The position numbers and the translations under genes were made by a program. The notes under the pieces are model-generated. The model did not search any database. It had not been told where the DNA came from and was given only the letters and a program-made list of their open reading frames with translations. Below are positions 7,842-15,786 of a stretch of DNA of 64,000 nt, one piece after another. The number at the start of each line of letters is the position of its first letter. The first letter of the stretch is position 1. This DNA is from JANNBN01 sp031430595 (lineage in GTDB: Bacteria; Actinomycetota; Acidimicrobiia; Acidimicrobiales; JANYDT01), in assembly GCA_031430595.1 (NCBI GenBank), contig JANPBU010000031.1, forward strand, positions 80,496 through 144,495, read 5' to 3'.

Positions 7842-8414
7842 TTACTCCGACGAAACCCATTTCGGCACCGGTCTGGGCGATGGTGAAGCGAGAGCGCTGG
7901 GTAGCTGATCAGGTTCGTCGACCAATTGAATGATCGACCGGTGTGAGGCTGGCATGAACCCTTCTGTGATTGCTTGATCAATCATAAGTGCAAAGGCATT
8001 CCAGTAGCCCTTGGTATTAAGAAGTACTACTGGCTTGTGGTGAATACCCAGCTGTGACCAGGTCAACACCTCGCACAGTTCGTCGAGGGTTCCGAAGCCG
8101 CCGGGCAACGCAACAAAACCATCTGAAACCGAAGCCATGCGCGCTTTGCGTTCGTGCATCGTGTCAACGACCTCGAGCTGAGTCAACCCGGTATGGCCTA
8201 CTTCTTTGTTCAGCAGGTCTTGGGTAATGACACCATGAACGGTTCCGCCGTGGGCGAGGCACGAATCAGCGATTCGTCCCGTTAACCCAACTCGGCCACC
8301 ACCGTAGGCAATACCGTGTCCGCCCAACGCCAAGACACGACCAAGGGAATCGGCCGCCTCGGCGAAGACCGGGTCGTGCCCGCTTGACGACCCGCAATAC
8401 ACTCCAACAATCAT
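7842..8414 (-). CDS. LOG family phosphoribohydrolase (TIGR00730 type)
   Basis: A 190-residue Rossmann protein starting IVGVYCGSSSGHDPVFAEAA. It has the AYGGGRVGLTGRIAD segment and the family signature PGGFGTLDELCEVLTWSQLG, which contains the catalytic Glu. LOG proteins release the base from cytokinin-type or other nucleoside 5'-monophosphates; in bacteria the physiological substrate is often uncertain. It is transcribed away from the secreted GDPD gene, whose start is 71 bases distant. Confidence 0.88.
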   Translation of the reverse strand: MIVGVYCGSSSGHDPVFAEAADSLGRVLALGGHGIAYGGGRVGLTGRIADSCLAHGGTVHGVITQDLLNKEVGHTGLTQLEVVDTMHERKARMASVSDGFVALPGGFGTLDELCEVLTWSQLGIHHKPVVLLNTKGYWNAFALMIDQAITEGFMPASHRSIIQLVDEPDQLPSALASPSPRPVPKWVSSE

Positions 8415-8485
8415 GTAGTGACCCTAACGGTCGAAGTTTCGCGAGGCGAGCGAGTTCTCATATTGTCACTTGTACAGTGAGGTTC

Positions 8486-9388
8486 ATGCGTTTCACATCG
8501 ACACGGGCTCTTGAAGTGTTGCTCGCCGGGGCGTTCGTGGTGCTGCTCGTCTCCCCCGTTGGAGGGCTTTCAATACAGCCAGCGAGTGCGGTGAATCCAT
8601 TCCGCTCGAATCGAACCTTGGTCATCCCGCATGGCGGCGGCGACGGGCTGTTTCCGGAAAACACCATGCTTGCTTATGTGAAGACCATGGCCATGGGCGC
8701 CGACGTCGTCGATGTTGACGTTCGCAGAACCAAAGATGGTGTTCTCGTTGCGTTTCACGATGCGTCGGTTGCGCGTACCACCGGAAAAACCGGAACCGTA
8801 AGCACGATGACGTTTGCCGACCTTTCGAAGCTTGATGCCGGGTGGTCATTCACCGTGGGAAAAACAAACCCGTATCGAAACAAGGGCGTGACGGTTCCGT
8901 CACTCGAATCGATTTTGAAACGGTTTCCGAAAGCCCTCCTCTCGCTTGACTTGAAAGATGAGTCAAAAGAAATGAATGCCCCGCTCTGCAATCTATTGAC
9001 CAAATATCGCCGAACCAATGACGTGTTCGTCGGCTCAAACAACGATGCGCAAGTTTTGCAGTTTCGGGTGCTGTGTCCGACGGTGCGAACCAGCGCCACG
9101 ATGGTCGACGTATACGCATCGCAAGACGCTCGAGCATCGAATGACGACAACTTTGTCCCGGCGGTTACCGTTGACCAACCTCCGTACCGGATTGGCGATA
9201 AAACATTGGTAGACGCTGCGTCGCTTGCGTGGGCTCATGCTCATGGTGTGGCGATCTTGACCTGGGTAGTCAACGACCCAAAAGACATGCAGCACCTCGT
9301 CGATATTGGTGTCGATGGTATCTACACAGCGTATCCAGATCGACTGCTAAAGATCCATAACCGAAGTCAACAGGCAACCAAAAAGTAG
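8486..9388 (+). CDS. secreted glycerophosphodiester phosphodiesterase
   Basis: ATG at 8486 behind GTGAGG gives 300 residues with a signal peptide (MRFTSTRALEVLLAGAFVVL, cleavage near ASA). The GDPD TIM-barrel follows: TLVIPHGGGDGLFPENTMLA, then ADVVDVDVRRTKDGVLVAFHD. The usual HRG catalytic motif reads HGG, so the first Arg is replaced; the ENT, DVD and HD motifs are intact. Some actinobacterial members have this variant. It probably hydrolyses glycerophosphodiesters outside the membrane, with activity less certain because of the motif change. Confidence 0.82.
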   Translation: MRFTSTRALEVLLAGAFVVLLVSPVGGLSIQPASAVNPFRSNRTLVIPHGGGDGLFPENTMLAYVKTMAMGADVVDVDVRRTKDGVLVAFHDASVARTTGKTGTVSTMTFADLSKLDAGWSFTVGKTNPYRNKGVTVPSLESILKRFPKALLSLDLKDESKEMNAPLCNLLTKYRRTNDVFVGSNNDAQVLQFRVLCPTVRTSATMVDVYASQDARASNDDNFVPAVTVDQPPYRIGDKTLVDAASLAWAHAHGVAILTWVVNDPKDMQHLVDIGVDGIYTAYPDRLLKIHNRSQQATKK

Positions 9389-9399
9389 ATTTAGGCCTT

Positions 9400-9897
9400 T
9401 CACCGCTTCGCTAGTGGTGCAAACACTGCGGCGGTAACGATGGCCAAGTCTTCAGCGGTTAGTTCGATATCAAGGCCTCGACGTCCGCCGCTCACAAAGA
9501 TCGTGTCAAACAGAATTGCGTCTTCGTCGATCACGGTTCGCAACTGTTTTCGTTGGCCAATTGGGCTAATACCCCCCACCACGTAACCGGTCACTCGTTC
9601 TGCTTCAGTGGCCGACGTCATCACTGCACGCTTTGCGCCAACCGCAAGCGCTAGCGCTTTGAGATCGAGCTGAGCGTCAACGGGAACCACAGCAACCACG
9701 ACTTCGATATGCCCCGATGATGTTTCAACCGACGCAAGTAACGTCTTATGGACCCTCGATGGCTCTACACCAAGGGCCATAGCAGCCTCTACACCGTACG
9801 CTTTGGTTCCTGCTTCGTGGTGATACTCAACTACTCGATGCGCAATTTGAGCAATCGAAAGCGCTTCGGTTGCTCGTGTTACTTTGCCGCTCACCAC
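9400..9897 (-). CDS. ybaK: YbaK-type Cys-tRNA(Pro)/aminoacyl-tRNA deacylase
   Basis: A 165-residue YbaK/EbsC domain. It carries the family pattern AALGVEPSRVHKTLLASV, then VVPVDAQLDLKALALAVGAKRA, then TGYVVGGISPIGQRKQLRT, with the catalytic Lys expected in the VHKTLL strand and the GGISPIG loop. The family removes Cys wrongly attached to tRNA-Pro. It converges on the GDPD gene with only 11 bases between the stops. The start is GTG at 9897, and ATG alternatives are not close. Confidence 0.88.
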   Translation of the reverse strand: MVSGKVTRATEALSIAQIAHRVVEYHHEAGTKAYGVEAAMALGVEPSRVHKTLLASVETSSGHIEVVVAVVPVDAQLDLKALALAVGAKRAVMTSATEAERVTGYVVGGISPIGQRKQLRTVIDEDAILFDTIFVSGGRRGLDIELTAEDLAIVTAAVFAPLAKR

Positions 9898-10019
9898 TCA
9901 AGGCTAGTTGCGGATTTCCAGATTTCGTCTAAAGAGATGGCGACAACCGACGTTTCACGGGTAAAGGTAAGGAGTTGAGTAGCCAAAGTTGGGTACCCAA
10001 AGCGAACAGGCAACCTTTG

Positions 10020-10565
10020 ATGACAACGACAACGAAAGAACGTACTCCCCTACTGGTCGAAAATACTGGCCTTCGAATCGGTGAGATGAACCACGCTGTC
10101 GATGGTCACGACAACGCTTCACTTTTTGTGGCCTATCTCGACTTTCTCGCTGAGTTACGATCCGCAAGCCCGTCAGTAGGTTCGCTGCGAACCACCGATA
10201 TCGAGGTCCTCGCCCAAGTTACCGGCTTGACGCACGATCATGTTCGCTGGCAGCTGCAACGATTCTTGACTGCTCAGCGCCCGAAGCGACTGACGCGTCG
10301 AGCTCGTGCCGGGGTGTTCGCTACTTTCGGTGTGGCAATTTTGGGCGGTGCCTTGGCGCTTGCGTCTGTCATCTCGGCTTCGGCCGCTGACGGAACCACC
10401 ACCGAAGCCAAGCCTCGCCTCGAAATCGGCTTTGGATCAGTCATTGACCGATCAGAAACCCCGCCACCTACGGTTCAGATTGGCAGTGCGCTTACGATCG
10501 AACGCAGCGACGAAGCCCCCACTACGCCGGTGGAAATCGGTACGGCGCTGGTGTTCGAAAGCTAA
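10020..10565 (+). CDS. single-pass membrane protein with short tail repeats
   Basis: Not recognised. ATG at 10020 gives 181 residues; an upstream in-frame GTG at 9975 is less likely. Residues 1-95 are soluble and helical (FVAYLDFLAELRSASP, TDIEVLAQVTGLTHDHVRWQ) and could form a small winged-helix-like domain. Residues 98-120 form one membrane helix after RRARAG. The tail has three short repeats of about 18 residues: LEIGFGSVIDRSETPPPT, VQIGSALTIERSDEAPTTP and VEIGTALVFES. The layout recalls anti-sigma or membrane-tethered regulators, but this is only architecture. Confidence 0.65.
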   Translation: MTTTTKERTPLLVENTGLRIGEMNHAVDGHDNASLFVAYLDFLAELRSASPSVGSLRTTDIEVLAQVTGLTHDHVRWQLQRFLTAQRPKRLTRRARAGVFATFGVAILGGALALASVISASAADGTTTEAKPRLEIGFGSVIDRSETPPPTVQIGSALTIERSDEAPTTPVEIGTALVFES

Positions 10566-10566
10566 C

Positions 10567-10944
10567 CTATTTTGACGAAAGAGTGACCGGTCGTGCAGCC
10601 GCGAGTAACCAGCCAAGCGCGTCTCTGAGTTCTTGCCCGGTGGCTTGAGACCATTCGGCGCCAAGATCAGCTTCGATATCAGTAATGGCACATTCGAGAA
10701 CATAAATCCGATCTTGCAGGTCATCGAGTTCAGAGCGAGTGACGATAAGCATTCGTTCGTCGAGACCGTGAGCCGCAGCCCGGGCCCTTGATTCAAAGTC
10801 GCGTTGTCGACAACTTCGTTTGCAGTATTCGCGCGGCCGACCGCGAGTCGGCTGCTGAATCATGCGACGACACCATCGACAGAGCACCCGCCGAGCGGCC
10901 TCGATGGGCTCGTCTAACGCTGTTACCGGCTGGGTCACCCCCAA
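10567..10944 (-). CDS. small zinc-finger protein of actinobacterial type
   Basis: A 125-residue basic protein. CRWC, followed 15 residues later by CKRSC, makes a four-cysteine zinc site inside an arginine-rich segment (RGRPREYCKRSCRQRDFESR). A helical region follows (LDDLQDRIYVLECAITDIEADLG), likely a coiled coil. Similar short proteins are common and uncharacterised in actinobacteria. Nucleic-acid binding is plausible from the charge. It converges on the membrane-protein gene with one base between stops. Confidence 0.75.
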   Translation of the reverse strand: MGVTQPVTALDEPIEAARRVLCRWCRRMIQQPTRGRPREYCKRSCRQRDFESRARAAAHGLDERMLIVTRSELDDLQDRIYVLECAITDIEADLGAEWSQATGQELRDALGWLLAAARPVTLSSK

Positions 10945-11015
10945 AAGCTAGATCGTGGGATTGGCCAAACGACTGATCCCCGGTTGCAGCCCCGAATTCG
11001 GGGCAAGATGGTGGT

Positions 11016-11837
11016 ATGCCCGATTCGACACTTCCTATTCCTAACGATCAGCTACTTGACGAACTGATCGCCGGTAACCGAACCTGGGGTGCGCCGAACG
11101 ATCGAACAGGGTTTGTTGACGCAGCACTTGTTCGGGTGTGTAGGGCGCTCGACAGTGTCGCAGCAGCTCTGGCCGTCGGGTCAAAACGCGCAACAAAACG
11201 GACGGTCGATATCTCGACGTCGGCTGCGAGCCTGTTGAGCTTTACGATCGATACGTCGGGTCATTGGGCGTTCGACTCTGCATTGTGGACTGACGCCGGG
11301 CGAACTCAATCATCAACGTTGCTTCGCCCGACGCTGCGAGGCATCGCCCGCGCCACCCGCCCGAATCATTCTGTCGCCCTCGCCGAGTTGGTCACTGACG
11401 TTGACCTGATCTGTGCACAGATCATCGCCGAAACTGGTGTGGTTGTGCGTTCTTCTGCTCGATCGGTCGAGTCATCCGTCGACGAACTTCTGAATCAACG
11501 CTTTTCTATTTCGGGCCACGACCTCGAGGGCTTGCGAAAACTTGGTGACCCAATAGATGTCGCAGCTGGGGTCTCGTTCATTACTTCGGGGGCCAAGGGT
11601 CGCGAGCTGTTCTTTGTTCTTGACGGGGTTGTAGAGGTACTTACGGAAGGTGCCAAACGCCATATCCGTTTGCTGGCTGGTTCGGTCGTGGGTGAACAAG
11701 CAGTACTTCGAGGTGAAACACGTTCTGCGACGGTGCGGTGTGTGACTGACACATTGCTGTTCGTGGTTCCAGATCATTGCGTCGATGACCTACCAGTAAA
11801 TGTTCGGGCATTGCTGGGGCGCAAAGTCATTTCGTGA
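11016..11837 (+). CDS. cyclic nucleotide-binding domain protein
   Basis: The C-terminal third is a cNMP-binding fold: LRKLGDPIDVAAGVSFITSG, FFVLDGVVEVLTEG, and the phosphate-binding cassette GSVVGEQAVLRGETRSATVR with the conserved Gly-Glu and Arg. The N-terminal 170 residues are helical with no recognised domain, and there is no C-terminal HTH, so it is not a Crp-type activator. Six bases separate it from the EamA gene, so it heads a four-gene operon with the exporter and a two-component system. Confidence 0.85.
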   Translation: MPDSTLPIPNDQLLDELIAGNRTWGAPNDRTGFVDAALVRVCRALDSVAAALAVGSKRATKRTVDISTSAASLLSFTIDTSGHWAFDSALWTDAGRTQSSTLLRPTLRGIARATRPNHSVALAELVTDVDLICAQIIAETGVVVRSSARSVESSVDELLNQRFSISGHDLEGLRKLGDPIDVAAGVSFITSGAKGRELFFVLDGVVEVLTEGAKRHIRLLAGSVVGEQAVLRGETRSATVRCVTDTLLFVVPDHCVDDLPVNVRALLGRKVIS

Positions 11838-11843
11838 TGCCCC

Positions 11844-12710
11844 GTGGATAGCGTGAATCAGAACACTCAACCTATAGGTCGCGTATCAGCCGTTCCCGTC
11901 GAAGCGCTGTTTATTCTCAGTGCTATTTCGCAATACTCGGGTGCAATCATCGCCAAGCGCCTGTTTGACGAAGTGAGCCCGTCAACGGTGGCGGTCATCC
12001 GGGTTGCTTCCGCTGCTGCGGTTCTCGCGTGTGTTGGAAAAGTGTGGCGTCGTCGCTGGACGAGGGTCGACCTCATTTCAGCAGCGGTGTTCGGTGTCGC
12101 AACCGCCGCAATGAATCTTTTCTTTTACCTTGCCCTTGAACGTATTGATCTTGGCATTGGTGTTGCCATCGAGTTCATAGGTCCAATTACGGTTGCCGCC
12201 ACGCGAACCCGGTCGCGTCGCAATTGGGTCGCACTACTTTCAGCAACGTCGGGTGTGATGGTGCTTGCCGGTTTAGAACTGAACGGCGGTGACCCGCTTG
12301 GCCTGTTCTTTATGCTCTGTGCGTCAGCTTGTTGGGCCACGTACATTGTGATGGGTTCGAAGTTGTCGGCGAAACAGGGTGGCATCCAAAGTTTGGGCCT
12401 TGGTCTCATCATGGGGGCGTTTGTTGTGCTTCCATTTGGTAGCAGCGACCTCTCAAAGGTGTTTTCTTCAGGCAACCTCGTTGTTCGGTGTGTCGCTGTA
12501 GGAATGTTGTCGACCGCACTGGCCTATGGCATCGATCAAATCGTCTTGAAAAGAATGCCGACGAGACGTTTCGCGTTGATGTCAGCGCTTTTGCCGGTGG
12601 TTGCATTGATTGGCGGAATTCTATTTCTAGGGGAACGGCCAACCCTTCTCGACGGTTTGGGTGTATCGCTCGTACTGGTCGGTGTCGCTATCCAAGAACG
12701 AACGACATGA
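11844..12710 (+). CDS. EamA/DMT-family transporter
   Basis: A 288-residue protein with about ten hydrophobic helices arranged as two EamA repeats (first from ALFILSAISQYSGAIIAKRL, second from LGLFFMLCASACWATYIVMG). This is the drug/metabolite transporter fold, usually an exporter of amino acids or other small metabolites at the inner membrane. GTG at 11844 is used; another GTG at 11853 is possible. The stop overlaps the ATG of the histidine kinase (ATGA), so export and sensing are probably linked. Confidence 0.85.
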   Translation: MDSVNQNTQPIGRVSAVPVEALFILSAISQYSGAIIAKRLFDEVSPSTVAVIRVASAAAVLACVGKVWRRRWTRVDLISAAVFGVATAAMNLFFYLALERIDLGIGVAIEFIGPITVAATRTRSRRNWVALLSATSGVMVLAGLELNGGDPLGLFFMLCASACWATYIVMGSKLSAKQGGIQSLGLGLIMGAFVVLPFGSSDLSKVFSSGNLVVRCVAVGMLSTALAYGIDQIVLKRMPTRRFALMSALLPVVALIGGILFLGERPTLLDGLGVSLVLVGVAIQERTT

Positions 12711-13870
12711 ACCGAATTTGGTCGCAGCCAGCGGCTCGGCGCGAACCGCTTCCAACCGAGCGAACCCTTCTGCAAGGTGTTGCGGTTGCTCGCTGGGCGG
12801 GTTGGGGTTGGGTGGCCATCACGACGGTGATTCAGCGTTCTGACCTACGACGACCAATAGTTGCCTACATCTTAGTGATTGGTGCCCTGCTGCTTTGCGC
12901 TGTCAGTTCTTGGATGCTGAGCAAAGCGCCGCACTGGGTGTTATCGAAACGAGTTGCAGTCTTTGAACTGACATTCGGTGCGCTTATGATTATCGCTGAC
13001 GGATGGGTATTCACGAACAACCACAATTTCGTTGGCGGTCAGAGTCTTTCTGGCAGTGGTCCACTTGTTGCCGCACTGGCTGCTTCAGCCGTACTCGGCT
13101 TTCGAATTGGTGCACCGCTTGCTATGTTGATGGGTGCCACCCGGGTGATTGGTGGAATTGCAAACGGTATGAACTCTGTCGACGCCTGGACGACCGACCG
13201 GCTGCTTTCGGTAGCGGCTACCGTCGTGCAGTTCGGCATCGCTGCACTTATGTTTGGCTTAGTGACCCAACAGCTGCGCCTAGTAGAAACGGAAGTACTG
13301 ACTCGAAGAGCACGAGATGAGGTGGCATCGACTCTCCACGATGGCGTGTTGCAAACCCTGGCTTTGGTCGCCCGGCGCACCACAACGTCAGACCCTGAGC
13401 TGGCTGCCGAAGCACGGGCAAGCGACCGTGAACTTCGACGGTGGCTGTTTCACGGGGCATCAACGTCGAATGACCGATCACATGATGGTCTTGAGGCTGC
13501 GCTTCGCCACGCAGCAGACCATGTAATGCGAACATATGATCTTCATGTGAGTGTGTCGGTGGTGACAGACGATGACGGTCACTCCCCCGCAACTGAGGTG
13601 ATTGCTGCGATTGCAGGGGCAACGAGAGAATGCCTCACGAACGCCGCAAAACATGCCGAAGCTACAAAGGTGATTGTGTTCTCAGAGGATTACGACGGTG
13701 TCGTCTACGTATCGATCCGTGATGATGGCAAAGGGTTCGACCCGTCAGTGGTCACTGATCGGGCTGGTATTGCTGGATCAGTTAAACGGCGAATAGCCGA
13801 TATTGGAGGACGCGTGACGATTGACAGTAAGCCAGGCTCTGGAACAGAGGTGCAGCTATGGAGCCGCTAG
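12707..13870 (+). CDS. sensor histidine kinase (NarL/DesK class)
   Basis: ATG at 12707 overlaps the transporter stop and gives 387 residues; the longer in-frame reading runs back into the transporter gene and is rejected. Residues about 25-190 hold membrane helices. The HisKA_3 dimerisation motif ARDEVASTLHDGVLQTLALV has the phosphoacceptor His at 211. The ATPase domain has NAAKHAEATKV (N box) and DDGKGFDP (G1 box), and ends SKPGSGTEVQLWSR. It overlaps the response-regulator gene by 13 bases and presumably phosphorylates that protein. Confidence 0.9.
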   Translation: MNRIWSQPAARREPLPTERTLLQGVAVARWAGWGWVAITTVIQRSDLRRPIVAYILVIGALLLCAVSSWMLSKAPHWVLSKRVAVFELTFGALMIIADGWVFTNNHNFVGGQSLSGSGPLVAALAASAVLGFRIGAPLAMLMGATRVIGGIANGMNSVDAWTTDRLLSVAATVVQFGIAALMFGLVTQQLRLVETEVLTRRARDEVASTLHDGVLQTLALVARRTTTSDPELAAEARASDRELRRWLFHGASTSNDRSHDGLEAALRHAADHVMRTYDLHVSVSVVTDDDGHSPATEVIAAIAGATRECLTNAAKHAEATKVIVFSEDYDGVVYVSIRDDGKGFDPSVVTDRAGIAGSVKRRIADIGGRVTIDSKPGSGTEVQLWSR

Positions 13871-14502
13871 CCCCACCGCTTCAGGCACCCATTCGGGTGG
13901 TGCTCGCCGACGATCACGCTGTACTTCGATCTGGGCTCAAAGTCGAACTTGGCCCCCAATTTTTGGTGGTTGGTGAGGCCGACGATGCCGAGGGTGCGAT
14001 CGACGTGATCAACGCGCGTCGACCGGATTTGGTGATCAGCGATCTACATATGCCACGGGGTGGTGGCCTTGGTGTGGTTCGTGCCTGCGCCCAAATAGCG
14101 CCGATTGTTATCTTGACCGTTTCTGAGGCTGAACGAGATTTGCTCGATGCGGTTTCCGAAGGTGCAGCCGGTTACCTGTTAAAAACAACGCCGATCGACG
14201 AACTTCGAGCGGCATTGGTAAAAGCCGCTGCCGGGGAACCCGTGTTCAGCCCGTCGCTGGCAGCCCTAGTGCTTGGTGAATTTCGACGAATGGCCAAAAA
14301 AGCAGGGGCGTCTCCGTTGTCAGACCGGGAACGCGAGGTACTGCAACTCGTCGCCCGAGGTCACTCATACGGCGAAATTGGTACGCAACTTTTCATCAGC
14401 GCGAAGACTGCCGAAAACCATTCACGCAATATTCTCGGAAAGCTTCACTTGAGTCGACGAGCCGACCTGGTTCGCTATGCCGTTGAGCACGGCATCGACT
14501 AA
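13858..14502 (+). CDS. NarL/FixJ-family response regulator
   Basis: A 214-residue receiver plus LuxR-type HTH. The receiver has the acidic pair in VVLADDHAVLRSG (D18, D19), the phosphoacceptor D62 in LVISDLHMP and the Lys in GYLLKTTP. The C-terminal HTH reads LSDREREVLQLVARGHSYGE then FISAKTAENHSRNILGKL. It is the partner of the overlapping kinase gene; the likely regulon includes the preceding exporter, but this is inferred from the operon alone. Confidence 0.92.
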   Translation: MEPLAPPLQAPIRVVLADDHAVLRSGLKVELGPQFLVVGEADDAEGAIDVINARRPDLVISDLHMPRGGGLGVVRACAQIAPIVILTVSEAERDLLDAVSEGAAGYLLKTTPIDELRAALVKAAAGEPVFSPSLAALVLGEFRRMAKKAGASPLSDREREVLQLVARGHSYGEIGTQLFISAKTAENHSRNILGKLHLSRRADLVRYAVEHGID

Positions 14503-14550
14503 AGGATTTCGTGCGTCACCCGTTGCGGCGAGCACCTGTTGCAGCGTGAA

Positions 14551-15702
14551 TCAGGTTGTGTAGTCAGCATTAATCCGTACGTATCCGTCAGAAAGGTCAC
14601 AGCCGTACACGGTGCACGAATCGTTGCCGGTATTGAGCGACACATGAATGCGAACATCGTCCGTGCGCATATAGGCGCTGAGTTCTTGCAACCCTTCGAT
14701 GTCAACCGGCTGCGGATACACCTCTTGGTCACCGAACCGAATGACCACTCGATCGGGCGAAATGTCGGTGTATTGCTGACACTTCCCGATGGCCATTGCC
14801 ACCCGACCCCAGTTAGGGTCGGCACCGTTCACTGCAGTTTTGACGAGCGGTGAATTAAGGATGGCCTTCGCCACAAATTTTGCTTGCTCGGGGTCGCGTG
14901 AATAATCAACGGTGACCGTCAACAGTTTTGTCGCACCTTCACCGTCGCGTGCAATTTGTTTGGTAAGCGAAAGGGCAACTTCGTACAGGGCCTCGGCGAA
15001 GGCAGCACGGTCAACCGATCCAGCCGAACCGCTCGCCATGATTGCTGCAGTATCTGACGTTGATGTGTCGGTGTCAATCGAGAGGCAGTTGAAGGTTCGA
15101 TCCATCGCCGTTTTGAACATTGGTCGAAGCTCGCCAGGTGATAGGCGCGCATCGGTCATGAACAGGGTGATCAGAGTCGCCATGTCAGGTTCCATCATTC
15201 CGACACCTTTGGCAATACCAACAATGCTCGCCCCGCCAACGTACGACTGAGCAACCTTCGCGACGGTGTCGGTTGTCATGATCGACTGAGCGCACGTGAG
15301 GGCATCAACGGTGGTGAATGGGCGTTCAAGAGTCGAAAGGTGGTCCCGAATTCGATCCATAGGATATCGACGCCCTATGACGCCGGTCGACGCAATAAGC
15401 ACGTCATGGGCCGAGCATCCGAGTGCGGTGGCAACAGTTCGGGTGATCTCGTCGGCGTCTTCCATGCCGACCTTTCCATTGGCCACGTTGGCATTCTTCG
15501 ACACCACAACGAAGGCTCGAAGTTGGCCGTCGGCAACCGCACGCCGCGACAACGACACCGACGGCCCTGCGAAACGAGACTGGGTGAAGACCCCGGCACC
15601 CGGAACGCTGCTGTCGGCAGCTATTACCAAGAAATCGGCAGTCGAATCTTTGATGCCGATGTTCGCTACGTGTGCTGAGAATCCCGATGGCAAAGTGGTC
15701 AC
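14551..15702 (-). CDS. argJ: glutamate N-acetyltransferase / amino-acid N-acetyltransferase
   Basis: A 383-residue ArgJ that transfers acetyl groups in the cyclic arginine pathway (N-acetylornithine plus glutamate, or acetyl-CoA plus glutamate). The self-cleavage site is seen in KGVGMMEPDMATLITLFMTD, where the chain is cut before the Thr of MATL to give two subunits. GAGVFTQSRFAGPSV at the front and the end DGYVRINADYTT are typical. No other arginine genes are near, so it sits apart from an arg operon here. Confidence 0.93.
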   Translation of the reverse strand: MTTLPSGFSAHVANIGIKDSTADFLVIAADSSVPGAGVFTQSRFAGPSVSLSRRAVADGQLRAFVVVSKNANVANGKVGMEDADEITRTVATALGCSAHDVLIASTGVIGRRYPMDRIRDHLSTLERPFTTVDALTCAQSIMTTDTVAKVAQSYVGGASIVGIAKGVGMMEPDMATLITLFMTDARLSPGELRPMFKTAMDRTFNCLSIDTDTSTSDTAAIMASGSAGSVDRAAFAEALYEVALSLTKQIARDGEGATKLLTVTVDYSRDPEQAKFVAKAILNSPLVKTAVNGADPNWGRVAMAIGKCQQYTDISPDRVVIRFGDQEVYPQPVDIEGLQELSAYMRTDDVRIHVSLNTGNDSCTVYGCDLSDGYVRINADYTT

Positions 15703-15786
15703 GGCTCTATCTTGGCAGCCAATTAGTCAAAAACCAGGGAACTTCTGCGGGAACGGCCTCAGAGCTGAACTAACCTCTCACCCCGT

